Assembly (NCBI RefSeq): GCF_003346775.1
Contig: NZ_CP031219.1
Span: 1,178,001-1,242,000 of the forward strand
Length of the DNA stretch: 64,000 bases
Direction of reading: 5' to 3'
From: Malaciobacter mytili LMG 24559
GTDB taxonomy: Bacteria; Campylobacterota; Campylobacteria; Campylobacterales; Arcobacteraceae
Below, one piece after another: positions 18,339 to 26,681 of the stretch (its first letter is position 1; each line of letters begins with the position of its first letter). Position numbers and translations under genes: made by a program. Under the pieces are notes generated by a model, which was given only the letters and a program-made list of their open reading frames with translations, searched no databases and was not told the origin of the DNA.

Positions 18339-18437
18339 CAGTTAAGATTAAGTTTGGTAAACTTTTTTTAACTGTTTATAGGAATATGAACAACAAGGAA
18401 ATGTTGAGACCAAACCTTTTAAAGTTTGGTTTTTTTT
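18339..18437 (+). ncRNA. Candidate structured RNA / transcription attenuator before hydA2
   Basis: Three consecutive hairpins: CAGTTAA/TTAACTG enclosing AAGTTT-GGT-AAACTT (18339-18374); CAACA/TGTTG (18391-18406); and a terminator ACCAAAC/GTTTGGT (18409-18415 with 18424-18430) with eight T's. The 9-mer AAGTTTGGT appears both in hairpin 1 (18350-18358) and in the terminator's 3' arm, so hairpin 1 can capture ACCAAAC and prevent termination. A TATTTTATAAC-like -10 is just upstream (about 18328). It may be a ~100-base small RNA, an attenuator for hydA2, or only the hydE1 terminator; no known riboswitch class was recognised. Confidence 0.45.
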
Positions 18438-18448
18438 GAAAATGACAT

Positions 18449-18466
18449 ATGAATGACTATTCATTT
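18449..18466. promoter_or_regulatory. Candidate TetR operator, distal site before hydA2 (site O3)
   Basis: ATGAATGACTATTCATTT contains the perfect ATGAAT-GACT-ATTCAT inverted repeat and, in the other register, AATGA-CTA-TTCATTT, matching O2 and O4. It lies 68 bases upstream of O4 (AATGA to AATGA), a spacing of about six and a half helical turns. Confidence 0.5.
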
Positions 18467-18513
18467 ATTTTATTTTAAAAGTTTATGAGTATTAAGGGGA
18501 GAAATACTTTTAA

Positions 18514-18539
18514 AAAATAAATGACCGTTCATTTATTTT
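18514..18539. promoter_or_regulatory. Candidate TetR operator, proximal site before hydA2 (site O4)
   Basis: The strongest site of the set: a perfect 11-4-11 inverted repeat whose centre is AAATGA-CCG-TTCATTT (18519-18534). It ends 11 bases before the AAGGAAG ribosome-binding site of hydA2, like O2 before hydA1. Binding here would block the promoter or the elongating polymerase. Confidence 0.6.
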
Positions 18540-18561
18540 ACTTTAATTTAAAGGAAGTATT

Positions 18562-19722
18562 TTGAAAACAACTGATTTATTTAGTAGGTTATCAAAGAGA
18601 TTATCAAGTTTAGAAAAACTTCCAAAACTTGATGATAAAAAGTCAATACCTTCAGTTTTAGAAGAAAAAGGTATTAACAGAAGAGAGTTTATGAAATGGG
18701 CGGGAGCAATGACTGCTATGCTTGCACTTCCTGCAAATTTTACTCCATTAGTTGCTAAAGCTGCTGAACTTAGTGATAGACTACCAATTATTTGGCTACA
18801 TATGGCTGAATGTACAGGTTGTTCGGAATCTCTACTTAGAACAGATGCACCAACTATTGATTCACTTATTTTTGATTATATCTCTTTAGAATACCACGAA
18901 ACTTTAATGGCTGCTGCTGGATGGCAAGCTGAACATAATTTAGAGTCTGCTATTGAAAGATATAAGGGGCAATATATTTTAATGGTAGAAGGTGGAATAC
19001 CATCAGGTGAAAATTCTTTTTATTTAACTATTGGTGGTCATGGAAAAACAGGTGAGCAAAATGCAAAAGAGGCTAGTGAGCATGCTGCTGCTATTTTTGC
19101 TATTGGTACATGTTCTAGTTTTGGTGGAGTTCAAGCTGCAATGCCAAATCCAACAGGAGCAGTTGCCTTATCAAAAGTTACAAATAAAACTGTTATAAAT
19201 GTACCAGGATGTCCTCCTAGTGAAAAAAATATTGTTGGTACACTTCTTCATTTTATTTTATACGGTACATTACCTGCACTTGATGCTTACAATAGACCAA
19301 AATGGGCATATGGATTAAGAATTCACGATTTATGTGAGAGAAGAGGAAGATTCGATGCTGGTGAGTTTGTTGAAGAGTTTGGTGATGAGGGTGCAAAAAA
19401 AGGTTATTGCTTATATAAAGTAGGTTGTAAAGGACCTTATACTTTTAATAACTGTTCAAAAAATAAATTCAACTCACATATGTCTTGGCCAATTCAAGCA
19501 GGACATGGTTGTATTGGATGTTCTGAACCTGACTTTTGGGATACAATGGGACCATTTGAAGAACCAGTTGCAGATAGATTATATGATACTGTATTTGGTG
19601 GTTTAGGTGCTGATGCTACTGCTGATAAAATTGGAGTAGGATTATTAACTGTTACAGGTATTGGGATTGCTGCACATGCTGCAATTTCTAAATTTAAAAA
19701 CCCAAAAGAAGATGAGGAGTAA
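18562..19722 (+). CDS. hydA2: [NiFe] uptake hydrogenase 2, small subunit precursor
   Basis: 386-residue small subunit with a Tat signal NRREFMKW (R40-R41) and a C-terminal membrane anchor (VGLLTVTGIGIAAHAAISKF). Its proximal motif is the normal ECTGCSES (C84, C87); the extra cysteines of oxygen-tolerant group 1d enzymes are absent. Remaining ligands (GTCSSFGG, GCPPS, HDLCERR, GYC...GC, NNCS, GCIGC) are intact. This is the closer match to Wolinella/Helicobacter HydA (group 1b, WLHMAECTGCSESLLR). The start is TTG at 18562 with an AAGGAAG site; no better codon is available. First gene of the second hyd operon, behind two TetR-type sites. Confidence 0.94.
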   Translation: MKTTDLFSRLSKRLSSLEKLPKLDDKKSIPSVLEEKGINRREFMKWAGAMTAMLALPANFTPLVAKAAELSDRLPIIWLHMAECTGCSESLLRTDAPTIDSLIFDYISLEYHETLMAAAGWQAEHNLESAIERYKGQYILMVEGGIPSGENSFYLTIGGHGKTGEQNAKEASEHAAAIFAIGTCSSFGGVQAAMPNPTGAVALSKVTNKTVINVPGCPPSEKNIVGTLLHFILYGTLPALDAYNRPKWAYGLRIHDLCERRGRFDAGEFVEEFGDEGAKKGYCLYKVGCKGPYTFNNCSKNKFNSHMSWPIQAGHGCIGCSEPDFWDTMGPFEEPVADRLYDTVFGGLGADATADKIGVGLLTVTGIGIAAHAAISKFKNPKEDEE

Positions 19723-19725
19723 AAA

Positions 19726-21456
19726 ATGGCTAATAAAAGACTAATCGTTGATCCAATTACAAGAATTGAAGGACACTTAAGAATTGAAGTTGAAATCGAT
19801 GAAAATAATGTAATTCAAAAAGCTTACTCTTCTTCAACTTTATGGAGAGGTTTAGAAACAATTGTAAAAAATAGAGATCCAAGAGATGCTGGATTTTTAA
19901 TGCAAAGAATCTGTGGTGTTTGTACATATTCACATTATAGAGCAGGTATTGAAGCTGTTGAAGATGCTTTAGGTATCGTTCCTCCTTTAAATGCAAAATT
20001 AACTAGAAGTTTAATGAATCAAGCTCTGTTTTTACATGACCATATTATTCATTTCTATCATTTACATGGACTTGATTGGGTAGATGTGGTATCTGCACTT
20101 AAAGCTGATCCTGCAAAAGCTTCAAAAGAGGCTTTTAAATATGCAAAATATCCAATTGCAACAGGTGAAAATGATTTAAAAGCTGTACAAGATAAAGTTG
20201 CATTATTTGTAAAAAAAGGACAATTAGGCCCTTTTGCAAATGCATATTGGGGACATGAAACATATAAATTAACACCTGAACAAAATTTAATTGCCTTATC
20301 ACACTATTTAAAAGCTTTAGAAATTCAAAGAGAATTAGCAAAAATGATGGCAATTTTTGGAGGAAAACAACCACATCCACAAAGTTTAACTGTTGGTGGA
20401 GTTACTTGTATTATGGATTTATTAGACCCTTCAAGAATGGGTGAATATTTAACTATTTTTAAAATGGCTCAAAATTTTGTTGATAATGCTTATTATGCAG
20501 ATGTATTAATGGCTGCAAAAGCTTTTAAAACAGAACCTTCTGTTGTACAAAAAAGAGGGGTTATGAACTTTATGTCTCATAAAGAGATGCAGTTAAATAG
20601 AAGTGAGTTCTTATTTGATACAGGTATTATTATTAATGGTGATATATCAAAAGTTTATCCAATTAATGAGGATTTAATTACTGAAGAAGCAACACACTCT
20701 TGGTATAAAGATAATCAACCATTACATCCTTATGAAGGAAAAACAAATCCAAATTATACAGGTTTTGTAAATAGAGATACAATTGGAATGGATGGAAAAG
20801 AAATTCATTCTAAATCAATTGATGAAAAAGGAAAATACTCTTGGATTAAATCACCAAGATATGATGGAAAACCAATGGAAGTTGGTCCTTTAGCAGCAGT
20901 TTTAGTATCTTATGCTAGTGGAAATAAAAAAATTAGAAAAGTAGTTGATGAGTTTTTAGCACTATCAGGACTTCCTGTTGAAGCATTATTTACTACTTTA
21001 GGAAGAACAGCAGCAAGAATGCTTCAAACAAAAGCAATTGCTGATAATGGATTAGAAGCATTTACAACTTTAATTGAAAATTTAAAAGTTGATCAAGAAA
21101 CTTATACTTCTTATAAAATTGATAAAGATAAAGAGTATAAAGGAAGATTTATTGGAGACGTTCCAAGAGGTATGTTATCTCACTGGATTAGAATTAAAAA
21201 TGGAGTTGTAGAAAATTATCAAGCAGTAGTTCCATCAACATGGAATGCAGGTCCAAAAGATGCAAATGGTTTAATAGGACCATATGAATCAAACTTAGTA
21301 GGAATGAAAGTTGCTGATATTTCTCAACCATTAGAAATTATTAGAGTTATTCATAGTTTTGACCCTTGTATTGCTTGTGCTGTTCATGTAATGGACACTA
21401 AAGGTAATGATTTAGGTGTTCATAAAGTAGACCCAATTTATGGGGCAATCTGCTAG
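19726..21456 (+). CDS. hydB2: [NiFe] uptake hydrogenase 2, large subunit
   Basis: A 576-residue H2-oxidising subunit. L1 is RICGVCTYSH (C63, C66, H70). L2 is DPCIACAVH (C548, C551, H554) followed by a 22-residue tail ending YGAIC, removed during maturation. It starts 3 bases after hydA2 with a GATGAGGAG ribosome-binding site inside the end of hydA2. It has an insertion relative to HydB1 at about residues 345-360 (NRDTIGMDGKEIHSK). Exported with HydA2; electrons leave via HydC2 to the quinone pool. Confidence 0.95.
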   Translation: MANKRLIVDPITRIEGHLRIEVEIDENNVIQKAYSSSTLWRGLETIVKNRDPRDAGFLMQRICGVCTYSHYRAGIEAVEDALGIVPPLNAKLTRSLMNQALFLHDHIIHFYHLHGLDWVDVVSALKADPAKASKEAFKYAKYPIATGENDLKAVQDKVALFVKKGQLGPFANAYWGHETYKLTPEQNLIALSHYLKALEIQRELAKMMAIFGGKQPHPQSLTVGGVTCIMDLLDPSRMGEYLTIFKMAQNFVDNAYYADVLMAAKAFKTEPSVVQKRGVMNFMSHKEMQLNRSEFLFDTGIIINGDISKVYPINEDLITEEATHSWYKDNQPLHPYEGKTNPNYTGFVNRDTIGMDGKEIHSKSIDEKGKYSWIKSPRYDGKPMEVGPLAAVLVSYASGNKKIRKVVDEFLALSGLPVEALFTTLGRTAARMLQTKAIADNGLEAFTTLIENLKVDQETYTSYKIDKDKEYKGRFIGDVPRGMLSHWIRIKNGVVENYQAVVPSTWNAGPKDANGLIGPYESNLVGMKVADISQPLEIIRVIHSFDPCIACAVHVMDTKGNDLGVHKVDPIYGAIC

Positions 21457-21465
21457 GAGCTTGCT

Positions 21466-22137
21466 ATGATAAAAAAACATTATGAATTTTCTTTTTGGCT
21501 TAGGGTTACGCACTGGGTTAGAGCTATTGCGATTATAATCCTAACTGCAAGTGGTTTTTATATTGCCTATCCATTTATAGCTCCTGCACATAATGGTGGT
21601 GAGCCTGTAAATTTTTTAAATGCATTATTTAGATCTTGGCATATAATTTTTGGATTTTTACTAATTGCTGTTACTATTGGTAAATTTTATCTATTTTTCT
21701 TTGATAAGCAAAGTCATATTGAAAGGGCTTCTTTTAAAGATTTTATTAATCCAATGGTATGGATTAAACAGATAAAATATTATCTATTAATTGGTAAACA
21801 TCCTCATGGAAAAGGGGTTTATAATCCTTTACAATTTATGGCATATGTGGGAGTTTATATCTCAATAATAGTTATTTCATTAACAGGATTAATTTTATAT
21901 ATACATGTGTACCATGAAGGTATGGGTGGGTTTTTATATGAAATCTTAAGACCTATTGAAGTATTACTAGGTGGTCTTGCTTGGGTTAGAGAATTACACC
22001 ATATTGCAATGTGGATATTTATTATTTTCCTACCTGTACATATTTATCTTGCTATATTTAATTCAGTATATGGTAAATCAGGAGCAATGGACTCAATTTT
22101 TAGCGGATATAGATGGATTAAAAAGAACGAAAAATGA
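21466..22137 (+). CDS. hydC2: [NiFe] hydrogenase 2 cytochrome b subunit
   Basis: A 223-residue, four-helix di-haem cytochrome b. Histidines at RVTHWVRA, FRSWHIIFG, and RELHHIAMWIFIIFLPVHIYL are the expected haem ligands, and SIFSGYRWIK ends the family signature. ATG at 21466 with AGGAG just upstream. Ends by a 4-base overlap with hydD2 (ATGA). Diverged well beyond the A and B subunits when compared with HydC1, as is usual for the membrane anchor. Confidence 0.94.
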   Translation: MIKKHYEFSFWLRVTHWVRAIAIIILTASGFYIAYPFIAPAHNGGEPVNFLNALFRSWHIIFGFLLIAVTIGKFYLFFFDKQSHIERASFKDFINPMVWIKQIKYYLLIGKHPHGKGVYNPLQFMAYVGVYISIIVISLTGLILYIHVYHEGMGGFLYEILRPIEVLLGGLAWVRELHHIAMWIFIIFLPVHIYLAIFNSVYGKSGAMDSIFSGYRWIKKNEK

Positions 22138-22697
22138 ATATCTTAATTTTAGGTATTGGAAATATCCTTTTTCAAGATGAAGGGATGGGAGCACATTTTA
22201 TTCACTATTTAGATGAAAAATATGAATTTACTAGTGAAGAAAATAGTGTAAGTATAGTAGATGGTGGAACATTAGCCCATAGGCTAATTCCACTAATCGT
22301 TAAATATGATTATATAATTGTAATAGATTGTATTGATGCTCTTAATTCAAAAGCTGGAGATGTATATTTCTTTGATTTTGAAAATACTCCTAAAGAGATT
22401 GATTGGCAAGGAAGTGCACATGAAATTGAGATGCTTCAAACACTTAATATGATAAAAATGAATGGTGATTTACCTAATACAAAAGTTTTAGGAATTATTC
22501 CTAAAAGAGTTGCTGATGATACTACTTTTGAATTAAGTCAAGAGGTTATAATTGCAACTTCAACTATGGAACATACTATTATTGAACATCTTAAAGATTT
22601 AAATATAACTTGTAATATTAAAAATAAAGATGTAACTATTACAGATATAGCAGAAGTTTCTTATAAAAGAGAGATTATAAATGGTCCTAAAATTTAA
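22134..22697 (+). CDS. hydD2: Hydrogenase 2 maturation protease
   Basis: A 187-residue HyaD/HybD-family endopeptidase, presumably specific for HydB2. GIGNILFQDEGMG contains the conserved nickel-sensing acidic residue; VDGGTLAHRL, VIDCIDAL and SAHEIEMLQTL are the other family motifs. Overlaps hydC2 by 4 bases and hydE2 by 17, so the operon is tightly coupled. Confidence 0.92.
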   Translation: MNILILGIGNILFQDEGMGAHFIHYLDEKYEFTSEENSVSIVDGGTLAHRLIPLIVKYDYIIVIDCIDALNSKAGDVYFFDFENTPKEIDWQGSAHEIEMLQTLNMIKMNGDLPNTKVLGIIPKRVADDTTFELSQEVIIATSTMEHTIIEHLKDLNITCNIKNKDVTITDIAEVSYKREIINGPKI

Positions 22698-24336
22698 TTT
22701 TTTATATAACTCAAATAATAGTAATTTATTATTTTTTTTAGAAAATATAGTTAATCAATCAGCTTTAGAGTATAAACTTTTAAAAAAAGAAGCTATTGAA
22801 CTATATGTACAAGGAAATGAAGAAGAGTTAATCTCTTTTTCAAATGAATTAAGTTCATCTTTACCTATGTCAATTTTTTTAAAAAATAGTACAGCAGAAG
22901 TTGTACCACAAATACCAACTGAAGAAAATACTACTTTTAAATTAGAAGAATTAAACTTGCCATTTTGCTCTTCATGTTTAAAAAAAGTAGAAGATTCTAC
23001 AAAACTTGATAATTTTTACAATCCTTTCGTATCATGTACTATTTGTGGTACAACTTGTGATGTAAAAGAGTTGAAACTTTTAAAAAATAATATCTCAATT
23101 GAGATAAAAGATAATAAAGAACTTTTTGAAAAAGTTGCAAGTTTAATAAATGAAGATAAAAGTATAAAAATTAAAACTTTATCAGGTGAGTTTATATTTA
23201 AAAAATTTAATCCTTCTTTAGAAAATAATACAATACTTTGTACAAATCTTGAAAATATTTCAAAAGTTTTTGTTGCTTCAAAAGCTGAAGTAGTTGCCCT
23301 TGCAAGTATTGAAAAACCTTCAATAGATTTAAGAATAAATGAAGTATTTAAACTATCAAATAATGTAAAACAAGAGATTTTAAATGTAAGATTTGTAAAT
23401 GATTTAATTTTATATTTAATAAGTAAAGAGTTAGAAAAATATAATATTGATTTTTTAAGTTATGATAAAACTTCTTTATATGATTATGAAGTAACTTTTG
23501 AAGGAATAGTTAAACCTTTAGATATTTTAAAAGTTAAAATTTTAGAGAATGATACTGTTATTTTAGAATCAAATTCATATGATAAAACTTTAGATACTAT
23601 TTATTCAAAATTTAAAGAAGAATCAAAAGGTCATTTTATGGTACTTTTACATGAATATGATTTTTATGAAAAAGCTATTTTAAATTTTTATTCTTCTTCA
23701 AAAAATGATGATAATATTATTTTATATTCAAAAGAGATAGATGGTTTTTTAGATATTGTAAAATATGAACTTCCCCAATCAATAAATGAAATTTTTGAGA
23801 CTTTAAAAAGTGATGAAGTAGCAACTAGATTAGTTGATAATTATAAAAACAAATTTCCAAATGAGTATGAAATAGCTCTTTCTTGTGATATTTCTTCTTT
23901 AAAAGAAAACTCTATTTATTCATATTGGAAAATTGTTTCTGTTATTTTAGGTTTTACTTCTAAAATAGAACAAAATAATATTCTTTTAGAAAAAGCAATG
24001 GCTTGCGTTTTAGAAAAGGGACCTAGAATTGATTATAAGTTAAAAGAATCTGATAAGATTTTTAATAGAAATTTTTTATTATATAAATTAATTCAATCTG
24101 GAATGAGTTTTAAATTAGCAGGAGTTGATGATAATACTTTAGCTTTAGGGTATATTGAAAGTTTTGCTCATTATATTGCAACTTTAGTTGATGATATAAA
24201 TAATGAAGTAACTTTAGATGGTATTAGTTTAACAGGAGATATTTTTACAAATACCTTAATTTCAAAATTGGTACATAAAAGTATTACTAAAAATTTTAAA
24301 ATATACTATAATAAGGACTTCGTAATACAAAAATAA
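22681..24336 (+). CDS. hydE2: HydE-like hydrogenase maturation protein 2 (HypF-related, with zinc-finger motif)
   Basis: 551 residues. C96-x2-C99 and C119-x2-C122 (plus C126) reproduce one of the two zinc-finger units of HypF (CQDC...CTNCG in the adjacent hypF). The C-terminal third, with LAGVDDNTLALGYIESFAHYIATLVDDI...GISLTGDIFTNTLISKL, aligns with the Kae1-like end of HypF. The acylphosphatase domain motif (GxVQGVGFRP) and the HHYAH motif of HypF are missing, so it should not catalyse carbamoyl transfer as HypF does. Matches the gene called hydE in Wolinella and Helicobacter. The family's molecular role is not known to me. Confidence 0.78.
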   Translation: MVLKFNFLYNSNNSNLLFFLENIVNQSALEYKLLKKEAIELYVQGNEEELISFSNELSSSLPMSIFLKNSTAEVVPQIPTEENTTFKLEELNLPFCSSCLKKVEDSTKLDNFYNPFVSCTICGTTCDVKELKLLKNNISIEIKDNKELFEKVASLINEDKSIKIKTLSGEFIFKKFNPSLENNTILCTNLENISKVFVASKAEVVALASIEKPSIDLRINEVFKLSNNVKQEILNVRFVNDLILYLISKELEKYNIDFLSYDKTSLYDYEVTFEGIVKPLDILKVKILENDTVILESNSYDKTLDTIYSKFKEESKGHFMVLLHEYDFYEKAILNFYSSSKNDDNIILYSKEIDGFLDIVKYELPQSINEIFETLKSDEVATRLVDNYKNKFPNEYEIALSCDISSLKENSIYSYWKIVSVILGFTSKIEQNNILLEKAMACVLEKGPRIDYKLKESDKIFNRNFLLYKLIQSGMSFKLAGVDDNTLALGYIESFAHYIATLVDDINNEVTLDGISLTGDIFTNTLISKLVHKSITKNFKIYYNKDFVIQK

Positions 24337-24345
24337 GAAGTTTTG

Positions 24346-26580
24346 ATGGTAAAAAGTGTTTTAGTTAAAGTAAAAGGAATAGTTCAAGGAGTTGGATTTA
24401 GACCTTATGTTTATAATCTTTGTATATCTTTAAATCTATTTGGGTGGGTTAATAATGATGAAGAAGGTGTAAATATAGCTTTAGAAGCAAAAGAGAGTCT
24501 AATAGAAGAGTTTTTAAATACTTTAAAAAACTCTCCTCCTCCTCTTGCTAAAATTGACTCAATAAAAATTTTACCTAAAGAGTTTGAAGATTTTAAATGC
24601 TTTGAAATTAGACAAAGTGAAAATAATTTTAATAAATCTACAATAATCTCTCCTGATATGGCTATTTGTCAAGATTGTATTAATGATATAAATGATAAAA
24701 CTAACCCTAGATATAACTATGCTTTAACTAATTGTACAAATTGTGGACCTAGATATTCTATTATAAATACTGTTCCTTATGATAGAGTTAATACTTCAAT
24801 GAGTAAATTTGAATTGTGCTCTTTTTGTAAAGAAGAGTATATAAATCCTCAAAATAGAAGGTATCATGCACAGCCTGTTTGTTGTGAAAAATGTGGACCT
24901 AAAATAGAACTTTTTAATAATAAAAATAAAAAATTAAAGGAAAATTATACTGCAATTGAAGAACTTGCAAAGCTTATAAATCAAGGTGAAATTGTTGCAA
25001 TTAAAGGAATAGGTGGTTTTCATCTAGTTTGTGATGCAACAAATGATAAAGCAGTTTTACAATTAAGAAAAAGAAAAAATAGACCTTCTAAACCTTATGC
25101 TGTTATGTTTAAAGATATTTTACAAGTAGAGAAGTTTGCTAATTTAAATTTAAAAGAAAAAGAAACTATTTTATCAAAAGAGAAACCTATAACTTTAGTA
25201 AATAAAAAGCAAAACTCAATTTTAAGTTCTTTTGTTGCACCAAACATTGATAGACTAGGTTGCTTTATAGCTTATACTCCTTTGCATATTTTACTATTTA
25301 GAAATTTGAAAAACCCAATAATTGCAACAAGTGCAAATTTAAAAGATGAACCAATAATAAGAAGTAAAGAAGAACTAATTGAAAAACTAGGAATGGTTGT
25401 TGATTATATTTTAGATTTTAATAGAGAAATAATAAATGCAATTGATGATAGTGTAGTTCAAATTGTGGATAATAAACCTTTAAAGTTAAGAAATGCAAGG
25501 GGATATGCTCCTACAAGTATTAAGCTAGAAAAAGTACAAAATAAGAAGATTTTAGCCCTTGGTGCAAATCAAAAATCAACTATTGCAATAGCTTTTGAAG
25601 ATAATTTAGTTTTATCTGCTCATATTGGAGATTTAAACTCTATTAATTCAGTTGAATATTTTATAAGAACAATTGATACTTTTAAAAGATTTTATGATTT
25701 TAAACCAGAAATTTTAGTATGTGATAAACATCCAAGCTATGAAAGTACAAAGTGGGCATTAGCTCAAAAAGATATAAAACTTATTCAAATACAACATCAT
25801 TATGCACATATTTTAAGCACTATGGCAGAATACAAACTTAAAAAGGAAGTTTTAGGTATTTGTTTTGATGGTACTGGTTATGGTGATGATGGTAATATTT
25901 GGGGTGGAGAGATTTTTATTGCTTCACAAAAAGAGTATAAAAGAGTTCATCACTTTAAGTATTTTAAACTATTAGGTGGAGAAATTGCTGTAAAAGAACC
26001 AAAAAGAATAGCTTTATCTTTACTTTTTGAAAGTTTTACTTTGGAAGAAGTATTAAACTTATCTCATCCTTTAATAAAACAGTTTTCTATAAATGAAATT
26101 AAGATGTTTTATACTATTTGGCAAAAAAACTTAAATGCTCCTCTTACAAGCTCACTAGGTAGAATCTTTGATGCAATTGCCTCCTTTGCAAATCTTATGC
26201 ATATTCAAACTTATGAGGGAGAAACAGGTCTTTATATAGAGAAATATTATAATAAAAATATAACTGAAGTTTACTCTTATAAAATTGAAAATGAAGATAT
26301 TGATATTTCTTTAATGATAAAAGAGTTATTAAAAGATACAGAAGTTGAATATATTTGTAGTAAATTTATTAATACTTTAGTAGAAATTATTTTAGATATT
26401 TCAAATAAATATAAAGATTTACCCCTTGTCTTAACAGGCGGAGTTTTTCAAAATAAAACACTTTTAGAAAAATTAATTTATAAATTAAAAGAAGAAAAAA
26501 AAGAATTTTATTATTCAAAAGAAATACCTTTAAATGATGCAGGAATAGCCATAGGACAGCTGTATTCTCAACTATTATAA
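24346..26580 (+). CDS. hypF: Carbamoyltransferase HypF
   Basis: A 744-residue enzyme that makes the cyanide ligand precursor from carbamoyl phosphate and hands it to HypE. The acylphosphatase domain has GIVQGVGFRPYVYN at the start; two zinc-finger units follow (CQDC...CTNC, CSFC...CCEKC); the YrdC-like domain begins at about residue 195 (EIVAIKGIGGFHLVCDA); and the Kae1-like domain has HHYAHILSTMAEY and LTGGVFQNKTLLE. The start is the ATG at 24346; a TTG one codon earlier is not needed. It follows hydE2 by 9 bases, so it is in the second hyd operon rather than with hypBCDE. Confidence 0.96.
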   Translation: MVKSVLVKVKGIVQGVGFRPYVYNLCISLNLFGWVNNDEEGVNIALEAKESLIEEFLNTLKNSPPPLAKIDSIKILPKEFEDFKCFEIRQSENNFNKSTIISPDMAICQDCINDINDKTNPRYNYALTNCTNCGPRYSIINTVPYDRVNTSMSKFELCSFCKEEYINPQNRRYHAQPVCCEKCGPKIELFNNKNKKLKENYTAIEELAKLINQGEIVAIKGIGGFHLVCDATNDKAVLQLRKRKNRPSKPYAVMFKDILQVEKFANLNLKEKETILSKEKPITLVNKKQNSILSSFVAPNIDRLGCFIAYTPLHILLFRNLKNPIIATSANLKDEPIIRSKEELIEKLGMVVDYILDFNREIINAIDDSVVQIVDNKPLKLRNARGYAPTSIKLEKVQNKKILALGANQKSTIAIAFEDNLVLSAHIGDLNSINSVEYFIRTIDTFKRFYDFKPEILVCDKHPSYESTKWALAQKDIKLIQIQHHYAHILSTMAEYKLKKEVLGICFDGTGYGDDGNIWGGEIFIASQKEYKRVHHFKYFKLLGGEIAVKEPKRIALSLLFESFTLEEVLNLSHPLIKQFSINEIKMFYTIWQKNLNAPLTSSLGRIFDAIASFANLMHIQTYEGETGLYIEKYYNKNITEVYSYKIENEDIDISLMIKELLKDTEVEYICSKFINTLVEIILDISNKYKDLPLVLTGGVFQNKTLLEKLIYKLKEEKKEFYYSKEIPLNDAGIAIGQLYSQLL

Positions 26581-26681
26581 AATATTAAATTTATAAAAAG
26601 TTTCAAAAAGTAGTTTAAAAATTGCCTTTTTTAACTTGATTTTAGATAAAATCTAGCTTTTAATATTTCATAAGGTTGGCT

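Noticed and set aside
18339-18437. Known riboswitch (nickel/cobalt, Moco, TPP, cobalamin) or tracrRNA
   Set aside because: No conserved core of any of these was recognised and there are no cas genes; I keep it only as an unassigned structured RNA.
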